Assembly: GCF_028747205.1 (NCBI RefSeq) | Contig: NZ_CP112880.1 | Span: 2,976,001 to 3,040,000 of the forward strand | Direction: 5' to 3' | Origin: Streptomyces sp. CA-278952 | GTDB lineage: Bacteria > Actinomycetota > Actinomycetes > Streptomycetales > Streptomycetaceae | Length of the DNA stretch: 64,000 nt | In this document: positions 8,307-16,608 of the stretch, in pieces | Layout of the letters: the number at the start of each line of letters is the position of its first letter | How positions within the stretch are numbered: the stretch's first letter is position 1 | The notes under the pieces: model-generated | What the model was told of the DNA's origin: nothing | The model's input: only the letters and a program-made list of their open reading frames with translations | Database searches by the model: none | Made by a program: the position numbers and the translations under genes

Positions 8307-8786
8307 TCAGGAAGCGTGAATCTTCGGCCCCTCGGTGACCTCGGTGAAGATCGCGTCGCCGTCCTTCGCCGCCTCCCCCTGGGCAGGCATCCGCACCCGC
8401 ACGTGCCAGTAGGGGTCGTTCTCCTTCTCGCCCGGGATCAGCAGCTCTCTGAGGCGGTAGCGCACCGGATCGTCGCCGGACGAGGGGCAGGGAACGAACT
8501 CGGTGGTCATCTCGAACGCCTTGCGCCCCTCGTGCGTGGCGTCCTTGTACGAGACGGAGGCCTCTTCCCTGTCCGTGGAGCTCGACGAGCCCTCCTCGTA
8601 GTACTCCTTGCGGGCCTTCGGGTCGACGCCGGGGTTGTGGTCCATGGTGTCCTCGCTCTTCGGGTCGCGGTGCCAGAAGGAGATCTCGAAGACGCCGCCG
8701 GGGTCCGCGTACCAGACCAGTTCGTCCTCGCCGTCCTCCTGGACCCGCTCGTACTCCTCCGGAACGGCGACGTCCGCCGACAGCAC
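8307..8786 (-). CDS. Stand-alone kinase sensor-like domain, perhaps split from the upstream kinase
   Basis: 159 aa, no signal peptide or membrane segment. The GTG at 8786 has GGAG seven bases upstream. Codon use is typical (G/C third positions), so it is coding. VAVPEEYERVQEDGEDELVWYADPGGVFEISF matches the start of the extracellular domain of the preceding kinase (FSLVVPVDWTRQVQDGQIDYTPDGGTHRIRISV). This looks like a second copy of that domain. It starts 55 bases after the kinase stop and lies in the +1 frame relative to it, with an open frame back through that stop. It could be a separate gene, or the tail of a longer kinase split by one inserted base in the CCCC before the stop. Confidence 0.6.
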   Translation of the reverse strand: MLSADVAVPEEYERVQEDGEDELVWYADPGGVFEISFWHRDPKSEDTMDHNPGVDPKARKEYYEEGSSSSTDREEASVSYKDATHEGRKAFEMTTEFVPCPSSGDDPVRYRLRELLIPGEKENDPYWHVRVRMPAQGEAAKDGDAIFTEVTEGPKIHAS

Positions 8787-8841
8787 CTCGTTCTCCGGCC
8801 GGACCTGCCCGTTCTCATCGGGCTTCCGCCGCGCGCCGTGC

Positions 8842-10611
8842 TCACTGCTGGGGCTTCGGGGCGCTCCAACTGCGCAGCATGATGTCGAACTTCTCGCGGC
8901 TGGCCTCCCAGCCTTCCTGCGGGGCCGTCAGATACAGCGCGTACTCGGGGCCGCCGGGGCCGCCGTAGTACATCTGGTCGATCCCGTGCCGGGGCCCCGG
9001 TTGGTCCTTGGTCTCGTTCCAGGTGAACTCCCAGAGGGCGCCCGGCCGGTCGCGGAAGGTGTTCTTCTCCATCCCGATCCGCTGATAGCCCGGCAGCCGC
9101 TCGGAGAGCTGCTCCTCCATGTTCTCCATGTGCAGATACGGATGCTCGAAGTCCGGGTCCGGGTCGACGCTGATGCGGATCCGGTGGGTCCCGCCGTCCG
9201 GCGTGTAGTCGATCTGCCCGTCCTGGACCTGCCGGGTCCAGTCCACCGGCACCACCAGGCTGAACCCCGCCGGGTCGTCGACCCGGTGCCAGCCGTCGGG
9301 TATCTCCGGTGTCCCCTCCGATGAGGCGGCCGGATCCGGAGAGGTCCGCTCCGTGGAGGTGGGCTCCGGGGACGGTGTGCTGCCGGCGACCGTGCCGCCG
9401 ACCGTTTTGCCGGGGGCGTCCGAGCCCTCCCCGTACTTCATCGCGATCAGCCCGGCCGCGCCCCCCAGGACGGCGGCGGCGACGACCACGACGAGCACCG
9501 TGCGCCATCGGGACCCGGCGCGCCGGGTCACCGGGGTGGAGGCGGGGCCGATGACCGGGGCGGCGGCCTCCGGGCCGGGGGCGGGCGGGGACGTCGTGGA
9601 GGGGGTCGCTCCGGGCAGCCGGGCGGTGGCGCCGTCGGAACCGTCGGCGCCACTCGGGCTGCCGGAATCGTTCGGGCCACCCGGGCCGCCGGGACCGCCG
9701 TCCGTGTCCTGGTAGGCGTACCGGGCGTTCTCGGGGAAGCGCTGGGTCGGCACGTGCGCCTGGGCGGCACGGGGCTCGCGGCCGTCCATCGCGTCCAGCA
9801 GCATCTGCTCGGTCTGGGCGGCGGTGGGCCGGTCGTCCGGGTCCTTGCGGAGCAGCGCGGTGATCACGGCGCCGAGCGGGCCGGCGTTGACCGGGGCGGG
9901 CGGCTCCTCGGTGACGACGGCCTGCATGGTGGAGATCGGGGACGTACGGCGGAACGGCGAGGTCCCCTCGACCGCCGTGTACAGCGTCGCCCCCAACGAC
10001 CAGAGGTCGGAGGCCGGTCCCGGGTCGCCGCCGCGTACCCGTTCCGGGGCGAGGTAGTCGATGGAGCCGACCAGTTCGCCGGTACGGGTGATGGTGGAGT
10101 CGCCCTCGATCGCCGCGATCCCGAAGTCGGTCAGCAGCACCTGCCCGTCGCGCGCCAGCAGCACGTTGCCGGGCTTGACGTCGCGGTGCAGCACCCCGGC
10201 CGCGTGCGCGGCCCGCAGGGCGCTCAGCACGTGCAGCCCGATCCGGGCCGCCTCGCGCGGGGCGACCTCGCCGCTCTCCTTGGCGGAGTCGGCGAGAGAG
10301 GGCCCGTCGACGTACTGCATGACGATCCAGGGGCGGTTGTCGTACTCGATCACGTCGTGGACGGTGACGACTCCGGGGTGCGTGATGCGCGCCGCCGCCC
10401 GCGCCTCCTTCTGCGTCCTGGCGTGCAGGACGAGCCGGTCGGCCTCGGCGACGTACAGCCCGGCGGTCAACTCCTTGACGGCGACCGTGCGGTGCAGCAC
10501 CTCGTCGTGGGCGCGCCAGACCTTGCCCATGCCGCCCCGGCCGAGGACGTCGCCCAGCCGGTAGCGCCCCGCCAGCACCAGTCCCGCGTCCGTGCTCTGT
10601 GATCGATCCAC
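8842..10611 (-). CDS. Transmembrane Ser/Thr protein kinase A
   Basis: 589 aa; the GTG at 10611 follows GGGGCGGGGA. Residues 16-275 are a complete Hanks-type kinase domain: Gly-loop GRGGMG (24-29), Lys46 in VAVKEL, catalytic Asp144 in HRDVKPGNV, DFG Asp162, and APE at 188-190. A Gly/Ser/Pro-rich juxtamembrane linker follows, then one membrane helix (about 370-391). The ~150-residue extracellular domain (WHRVDDPAGFSLVVPVDW ... FDIMLRSWSAP) carries no PASTA repeats. It is the last kinase of a tandem run on this strand. The extracellular ligand and the targets are unknown. Confidence 0.9.
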   Translation of the reverse strand: MDRSQSTDAGLVLAGRYRLGDVLGRGGMGKVWRAHDEVLHRTVAVKELTAGLYVAEADRLVLHARTQKEARAAARITHPGVVTVHDVIEYDNRPWIVMQYVDGPSLADSAKESGEVAPREAARIGLHVLSALRAAHAAGVLHRDVKPGNVLLARDGQVLLTDFGIAAIEGDSTITRTGELVGSIDYLAPERVRGGDPGPASDLWSLGATLYTAVEGTSPFRRTSPISTMQAVVTEEPPAPVNAGPLGAVITALLRKDPDDRPTAAQTEQMLLDAMDGREPRAAQAHVPTQRFPENARYAYQDTDGGPGGPGGPNDSGSPSGADGSDGATARLPGATPSTTSPPAPGPEAAAPVIGPASTPVTRRAGSRWRTVLVVVVAAAVLGGAAGLIAMKYGEGSDAPGKTVGGTVAGSTPSPEPTSTERTSPDPAASSEGTPEIPDGWHRVDDPAGFSLVVPVDWTRQVQDGQIDYTPDGGTHRIRISVDPDPDFEHPYLHMENMEEQLSERLPGYQRIGMEKNTFRDRPGALWEFTWNETKDQPGPRHGIDQMYYGGPGGPEYALYLTAPQEGWEASREKFDIMLRSWSAPKPQQ

Positions 10612-10822
10612 GTGATGTCCCCGCCCCGTTCCTCGAATGGCCAGATTACGGAGCCGCGGCGGTGAGGCGGAACCGGGGATCGCCCATGAGACCGCACTGT
10701 GATGGTTGTCGGGACCGCACAACGCCCTTGGCCAGCGGTGGCGATGACGTGTGATCAGGCCCGGAAACGAGCGGCCACGTGCGCGCGGTCGGGTGCGACC
10801 GGCCGTCGGGTGTGACCGGCGG

Positions 10823-13800
10823 TCAGGTGACCCGGTACGAGGCGACGGCCTGCTCGTAGATCTCGGTGACCCTGTCCCGGTCGCTCTCGGGCCCGATGAC
10901 CTGGATGACGTGGTACCTGCCGTCGACGATCATGGCGAGATTGCGGACGTACACCTCGCGCCCGCCGCTCTCCTGCCAGGTGAACTGCCCCTCGGCCATG
11001 GCCTGCCGGCCGACGTCGACCCGGCGCAGTCCGGACGAGGAGGACCAGGTGGAGTCCCGGAACGGCTGGAGCTCGGGCTCCTTGTCCCGCTGGTAGTCCA
11101 GCGGATCGGCGCCCCCCGCCTTGACCGTGTCCCTGCCCGGCACCACGAGCAGGGTGAACCCGTCGCTGCCGTAGCGGATCTGCCGGTCCGCGTTGGCGGG
11201 GCTGCGCTGCCAGTCCTTCGGTACGCCGACCTCGAAGCCCTCCGCGTCCTCGCGGAGCGCGTAGCCGGGGGCGAGCGCCACGGCCGACCGGCTGGTCTGC
11301 GGCTGCTGGGAGCCGGGGTCGGCGGAGCCGCCCGCCGAGGCGGACGGCTCGGGCTGCCCCGAGGCGGCGGGCGGTGCGGCGGAGCCGGCGGGCGACGTCG
11401 GCGCTCCACTGTCCTTGCCCGGCTCCTGCTTCGGCAGGAACATCACGGCGTACGCGACGGCGGCGGCCATCAGCAGCAGGATGAGGACGAGCAGCAGCCG
11501 GCCCAGACGGCGCGGGGAGGAGGACTCCTCGCCCCGGCGCGGCGGTTCCCGCAGCACCCGGGGCCCCTTGGGCGCACGGGGTGCGCGGGCCGGGCGCTCC
11601 TCCTCCCAGGCCTCCACGGGCATCCGCACGGACCGGTCGGGCGGCAGCAGCGACTCCTGCCGGTCGCGCTGCTTGCCGCCGCCGCGCTGCTTCGGCGGTT
11701 GCTGACGCTTCCCCTGGCGGTGCCTGCCGTGCGCCGAGCCGCCGCCGAAACGGCCCCGCCGTCGGCGGACCAGCTCGCCCCGGCGGCGTACGACGGGGAG
11801 CCGGGTGGCGTCGGGCGCGGGCAGGGTGACGACATCGGCGCCCGCCTCCGGCTCCGGCGCGGAGCGCACCAGCGAGCGCAGCCAGCCGCGCAGCTCCTCG
11901 AAGTCCGGCCGCTCCGTGGGGTCCTGGCGCAGCAACGACTCGACGACGGGCCGCAGCGGGCCGCACTCCTCCGCGAAGGCGGGCGGCTCCCCGCACACCA
12001 TCTGGACGAGCTCGGCCGCGTTCTCCTCGGGGTAGGGGGCGTGGCCCTGGACGGCACGGTAGAGCAGTGCGCCGAGCGCCCACAGGTCGGTGGAGGGGCC
12101 GATCGGGGGCGCGAGCTGCCAGTTCTCGTGGACGGGGCCCGCCTGCTCGGGCGCCCAGCGCTCGGTGACGGCTCCGACGACGGCGATCCGTGCCTGGCGG
12201 GCGCGTTCGGCGGCGAGCGGGGTGGCGGGACCCCGGTAGACGGCGGGTTCGTCACCGCCCGCGACGGCCTCCTCCCAGGCCCCGGGGGCGGTCCGCGCGT
12301 CCCGGGGCGAGGCGGTGCGGGCGAGCTGCTTGGGGGCCGGGGCCGGCGGGCCGGGGCGCCGGGAGTCGGCGCGCAGCGCGTCCTCGCCGGAGCCGCCCGC
12401 GGAGACGGGCCGCGCACCGGGTCCGTCGTCCCAGGTCCCGGCGAGGTGCACGCGGCGGCCCGGCGGCCGGGGGCCTTCCTCGTCGTCCTCGTCGTCCTCG
12501 TCGTCGTAGGGGTCCTCGGCGGAGATGCCCCAGGGGGAGGTCAGTTGGGGGGTCACGGGGGCGTCAGCGGCCGGAGCGCCGGGCGCCGGGCGCTGCGGCG
12601 GGAGGATGCCGGTGTCCGCGTCCGCGTCCGTGTCGACTCCGGCTCCGGCTCCGGCTCCGGTGATACCGCTGGTGCTCGGTGCGGGCGCGTGTCCTTCCGG
12701 CGGCGACTTCGTGAGGTCGGCCGGGGCGCGGTCGGTCTGCTGCCGGTCCTCGGTGACCCGGGCGGCGGCCCGTGCGCCCGCCCGGTAGGCGGCGATGGCT
12801 CCGGCGCGCGCGGCCCGCAGCTGGGCGGCGCTCGCGGCGCCCGGCTCGGCGGGGGGCGGCACGGCGGTGTACGGGACGGCGGGGGCGGCGGGGCGCGGGA
12901 CGATCTCCTGCCCGGCATGCGACGCGAAGGGCTCGGCTTCCGGGCCGCCCGGCGGCAGGTCATAGCGGTCGCCGGACCGGTCGCCATACCGGTTCTCGGG
13001 CCGGTCGCCATACCGCCGGTCGTCCCGGTCGTCGTCCCGGCGCGGTGCGTACCCCTGCGGCAGCGACGGAAGGGAAAGACCCTGGTCCCCCCGGTCCGGC
13101 CGGTCGTCGCCGCCGCCGTCATCGGCGTGCTCCTGGACGTCCGCGTCCGCGTACTCCTCGTACTCCGCGTACTCCTCGACAGCCGCGTAGCCCTCGCCGT
13201 CGTCGACGGTTCCGTAGCCCTCGACCGGCGCGTACTCCGTCTCCCTTCCGGCCGGCGGGAGCGCGTAGGCCCCGTCGAGCTCTCTCGGCGGGGCGGCCTC
13301 GACGGCCGGGATGCCGTACGTCGTGGGACCGGCCACCGGGTCGGTTTCGGGCTCCGGTCCGGGGGCGTATCCGCAGAGCGCCTCCTCGGCGGCGCCCGCC
13401 GCGAGACCGGTGAGCATGACGCGACCGTCGTCGCACACCAGGACCGTGCGCACGGTGATGTTGCGGTGGGTCCAGCCGTGGGCGTGCAGCACCCGCAGGG
13501 CGGTGAGCACGTCGGAGCCGATCTCGGCCGCCCGGTAGGGGTTGAGGGGGCGTTCGGCGAGGAGGGCGGCGAGCGGACGGGCCGCGACGAGCTCGCTCAC
13601 TATCCACAGCGAGCCCGCTTCGGCGAACACGTCGAAGACCTGGTCGAGCCGGGGGTGATCGGGCACCTGGGCGGCGGCCTGCGCGGCCTCGATCGCCCTC
13701 CGGACCGCCGGGTCCGTGCTGCGGCGGACCGCTCGCCCGGTGGCGCGTCCGGAGGCGGAGGGCTGCCCGTCGGCGTCGAGCACCTCCGCGTCCACGATCT

Positions 13801-13942
13801 CCGGCAACGGCACCTGGCGGATCAGGACTTCCTGTCCGCTGTAGGTGTCGAACGCCCGGGTCTCGGCCAGTTCGTACCCATCGGACGGGGGCAGCGGAAG
13901 GCGGTAGCGGTCGGCAAGCACCCGACCCGCATAGTCGTCCAC
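10823..13942 (-). CDS. Transmembrane pseudokinase with a large insertion in the kinase domain
   Basis: 1039 aa; the GTG at 13942 has GGGGAGG four bases upstream. The N-lobe (10-120) has no Gly-rich loop, and Lys of VAVK is replaced (EVLIRQVPL). The catalytic loop reads THRNITVRTVL (158-168), with Asn161 in place of Asp, and DFG is TGL (178-180). After residue 190 come about 390 residues of acidic, Pro/Gly-rich low complexity. The C-lobe then resumes with PSTDLWALGALLYRAVQG (616-633). A basic linker, one membrane helix (about 814-836) and a C-terminal extracellular domain (VGVPKDWQRSPANADRQIRYGSDG) similar to kinase A's follow. It is probably catalytically dead and scaffolds or regulates the flanking kinases. 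Confidence 0.85.
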   Translation of the reverse strand: MDDYAGRVLADRYRLPLPPSDGYELAETRAFDTYSGQEVLIRQVPLPEIVDAEVLDADGQPSASGRATGRAVRRSTDPAVRRAIEAAQAAAQVPDHPRLDQVFDVFAEAGSLWIVSELVAARPLAALLAERPLNPYRAAEIGSDVLTALRVLHAHGWTHRNITVRTVLVCDDGRVMLTGLAAGAAEEALCGYAPGPEPETDPVAGPTTYGIPAVEAAPPRELDGAYALPPAGRETEYAPVEGYGTVDDGEGYAAVEEYAEYEEYADADVQEHADDGGGDDRPDRGDQGLSLPSLPQGYAPRRDDDRDDRRYGDRPENRYGDRSGDRYDLPPGGPEAEPFASHAGQEIVPRPAAPAVPYTAVPPPAEPGAASAAQLRAARAGAIAAYRAGARAAARVTEDRQQTDRAPADLTKSPPEGHAPAPSTSGITGAGAGAGVDTDADADTGILPPQRPAPGAPAADAPVTPQLTSPWGISAEDPYDDEDDEDDEEGPRPPGRRVHLAGTWDDGPGARPVSAGGSGEDALRADSRRPGPPAPAPKQLARTASPRDARTAPGAWEEAVAGGDEPAVYRGPATPLAAERARQARIAVVGAVTERWAPEQAGPVHENWQLAPPIGPSTDLWALGALLYRAVQGHAPYPEENAAELVQMVCGEPPAFAEECGPLRPVVESLLRQDPTERPDFEELRGWLRSLVRSAPEPEAGADVVTLPAPDATRLPVVRRRGELVRRRRGRFGGGSAHGRHRQGKRQQPPKQRGGGKQRDRQESLLPPDRSVRMPVEAWEEERPARAPRAPKGPRVLREPPRRGEESSSPRRLGRLLLVLILLLMAAAVAYAVMFLPKQEPGKDSGAPTSPAGSAAPPAASGQPEPSASAGGSADPGSQQPQTSRSAVALAPGYALREDAEGFEVGVPKDWQRSPANADRQIRYGSDGFTLLVVPGRDTVKAGGADPLDYQRDKEPELQPFRDSTWSSSSGLRRVDVGRQAMAEGQFTWQESGGREVYVRNLAMIVDGRYHVIQVIGPESDRDRVTEIYEQAVASYRVT

Positions 13943-14178
13943 GACGCCTCCCCAGAGCGCGCTCTTTCCCCCGGTCACCGGAGGCGCACTTATCCGTCAG
14001 TCACGGTTTTACGGCGGGCAGTTGACCCGCTGTTCCGGCTGCGTACGGTCTCCGGCCTCTTACGATACGTGGCAACGCGGGCCGACGGGCCGGGTCGCGC
14101 CAACCCGATCCGCACAAACGTTTCCCATCGACCGGCTCAGGGCGTTTCCGACCGGTCGACGGGCATGCCCAGCGGTAA

Positions 14179-14222
14179 TCGGCGCGTGGCCGGCGGTCAG
14201 TCGGCGCGTGGCCGGCGGTCAG
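14179..14222. repeat. 22-bp perfect tandem duplication at the 3' end of kinase C
   Basis: Two perfect copies (14179-14200, 14201-14222) of a 22-bp unit beginning TCGGCGCGTGG. The second copy covers the TGA of kinase C (14219-14221), so the first copy is an untranslated duplicate of the gene's end. It is most simply a replication-slippage event. The rest of the 276-bp space up to the pseudokinase start shows no gene. Confidence 0.85.
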
Positions 14223-16348
14223 TCGGTGGGCGTGAACGTGGCGAACGCCGTTTCGCGCAGCGTCCGGCAATCGTCGCCCTCCCACTCGTCCACCTTGCAG
14301 CTGATCATGATCGAGTAGCCGCGCTTGGCGTCCACCTTGAATCCCCGGTTGAGCACCTTGACCCGGACGCCGTTGTGGTTGCGTTCGAACGTCCAGTCCG
14401 CGACGGTCGGATAGCCGTTGTACTCGACCTTCTTTATGCTGCCGTGCTTGTAGCCGTCGCTGAGGACCTTGACGCTCCCGACGGCCCCGCGCCAGGCGGC
14501 CGCCGCGTCGTCCTTGGGAGAGCTGTTGAAGTCGACCTGGACGCGAGGGAAGCTGCCCCGCTTGTCGTTGTAGATGCCGCCGGAGTTGCTGCCCGCGATG
14601 GCGGTGCGCTGGAAACCCTCGGGCATCGCCATGGTGAAGTGGAACCGGGTGTCGATGACGTTCTCGTACCCGGCGGGCAGGGCGTCGCCCGGGTCCGCCC
14701 CGTCGTCCTCGGCGTCGTCGGAACCGGAGTCGTCGGCGTCGTCGGAGTCGTCGGCGGACGGGTCGGCCGAGGCCCGGCCGTCGTCCGTGCCCTGGCCCTC
14801 CTTCTGACCGCCGCCCTTCTCGCCGGCCGAACCGCCGCCGGTGTCGCCGCCCTTGTCGTCGGCGCCGCCGGCCGAGGCTCCGGCCGAGGCTGCCGTGTCG
14901 CCGCCCTTGTCCGCGTCGTCGCCGAGCGTGAGCGCGAGGACCGTGCCGAGAATGGCCAGCGCGACGACGGCCGCGATGATCGCGAGGGTGCGGCGCGGCA
15001 CCACGTCGGTGATCGAGGCACGCGTGGACGCGACCGAGGACGGCGGGCGCTGCCCGGGTACGGATCCACTCGCCGCCGCGGACTTCGGGGTGCCGGCGGG
15101 TGCCGCGACGGCTCCCTTCGCGGTCGCCGGGGCGGACGCGGCGGGCTTCGCACCCGGGGCGGAAGTCCCGGGCGGCGACGGAGGCTTGGGCGGGGCGACG
15201 GGCGAGGCAACGGGCGGGTCGCCGGCCGCCGCGGCCGGAGAGCTCGCCGACGCGGCGGCCGCACCCGCCGCGGCTCCGGCGGCCGCCGCGGGGGTCCTCG
15301 CGTTGCGCACGGAGCGCAGGGCTCCGCGCAGCCGGTCGCGGGAGCCGCCGCCGGACTCGCCCGACCCGGTGGGCGGCTTCGGCTGCTTCGGGGCCTTGGG
15401 TTGCTTCGGCGTCCTCCTGACGAGGGGGTCGGCGGCGGGCGCCGCCGGCAGCGCCATGATCTGGGTGGAGTCCGCGGGTGCCGGCGCGGGGACGTCGGGG
15501 GCGTTGATGACGTCGTTGAGCAATGCCCGTGCCCCGGCGTCGTCGAGGCGCTGGTCGGGATCCCGGGCGAGCAGCCCGTAGATGACCTCGGTGAGCGGGC
15601 CGGCGTTCTTCGGCGGGTCGAGCGGTTCGGTCATCACGGCCGTCAGGGTGGCGATGGCCGAGCCCTTGTCGTACGGCGGGCAGCCCTCGACGCTCGCGTA
15701 CAGCAGTCCGCCGAGCGACCACAGGTCCGCGGGCGGGCCCGGCTTGTGACCGCGGGCGCGCTCCGGCGAGATGTACGAGGGGGCGCCGACGAGCATGCCG
15801 GTGGAGGTGACCGACGGGTCGCCCTCGACCTGGGCGATGCCGAAGTCGGTGAGCACGACGCGCCCGTCCTCGGCGATCAGCACGTTGGACGGCTTCACGT
15901 CGCGGTGCAGGATGCCCTCGCGGTGCGCCGAGCGCAGCACGTCGAGGATGGCGAGCCCGACCTCTGCCGCCCGCCTCGGCGTCAGCGTGCCGTCCTCGCG
16001 GATCGCCTCGGCAAGCGACTTGCCCTCGATCAGCTCCATGACGATCCACGGGCGGTCGTCCTCGTCGACCACGTCGTAGACGGTCACCGCGCTGTTGTTG
16101 CGGATCCGTGCGATCGCCTTGGCCTCACGCAGGGTGCGCGTGATCAGCCGGCGCTTCTCGTCCTCGTCGATCGCCCCGGGGAACCGCAGTTCCTTGACCG
16201 CGACCGTGCGGCCGAGCGTCTCGTCGTCGGCGCGCCAGACCGTACCCATGCCGCCTCGGCCGAGCACCTCACCGAGCCGGTAGCGCCCCGCGAGGAGACG
16301 ACCGTTCTTGTCCCGTTGGGGCTCTCGTGCCTGCTCCGCCTCCGACAT
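14219..16348 (-). CDS. Transmembrane Ser/Thr protein kinase C
   Basis: 709 aa; ATG at 16348. The kinase domain is complete: GRGGMG (30-35), Lys52 in VAVKEL, Asp150 in HRDVKPSNV, DFG Asp168 and SPE of the activation segment. A long Ala/Pro-rich linker (about 290-440) leads to one membrane helix (TLAIIAAVVALAILGTVLAL). An acidic Gly/Asp-rich stalk and a ~150-residue extracellular domain (RFHFTMAMPEGFQRTAIAG ... AFATFTPTD) follow. That domain is of the same general type as in kinases A and B. It is the first gene of the tandem kinase run; spacings of 211-276 bp suggest each gene may have its own promoter. Confidence 0.9.
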   Translation of the reverse strand: MSEAEQAREPQRDKNGRLLAGRYRLGEVLGRGGMGTVWRADDETLGRTVAVKELRFPGAIDEDEKRRLITRTLREAKAIARIRNNSAVTVYDVVDEDDRPWIVMELIEGKSLAEAIREDGTLTPRRAAEVGLAILDVLRSAHREGILHRDVKPSNVLIAEDGRVVLTDFGIAQVEGDPSVTSTGMLVGAPSYISPERARGHKPGPPADLWSLGGLLYASVEGCPPYDKGSAIATLTAVMTEPLDPPKNAGPLTEVIYGLLARDPDQRLDDAGARALLNDVINAPDVPAPAPADSTQIMALPAAPAADPLVRRTPKQPKAPKQPKPPTGSGESGGGSRDRLRGALRSVRNARTPAAAAGAAAGAAAASASSPAAAAGDPPVASPVAPPKPPSPPGTSAPGAKPAASAPATAKGAVAAPAGTPKSAAASGSVPGQRPPSSVASTRASITDVVPRRTLAIIAAVVALAILGTVLALTLGDDADKGGDTAASAGASAGGADDKGGDTGGGSAGEKGGGQKEGQGTDDGRASADPSADDSDDADDSGSDDAEDDGADPGDALPAGYENVIDTRFHFTMAMPEGFQRTAIAGSNSGGIYNDKRGSFPRVQVDFNSSPKDDAAAAWRGAVGSVKVLSDGYKHGSIKKVEYNGYPTVADWTFERNHNGVRVKVLNRGFKVDAKRGYSIMISCKVDEWEGDDCRTLRETAFATFTPTD

Positions 16349-16608
16349 GCGTCCCCTCTGCGATCAACCCGCCCTGGCAGAGCGTTCATTGTCCCTCACC
16401 CCGGGACCGGTCCTGGTGCCGGGTCCGGGGTCCGCCGCGCCGCGGCTCGAAGAGGGAAGCCCCCACAGCCTCCTACCAACCCGGCCTCCCCGTCCAGGCC
16501 GGACCGGGCCGCCGCCCCGGCACCAGGGGGCCGGCGGAGCCCAACTGGCCCGGTGAAGGCGGGCGGTGGCCACGGCGCGGAAGCTCGCGGACCCCGGGAG
16601 GGCGTGTC

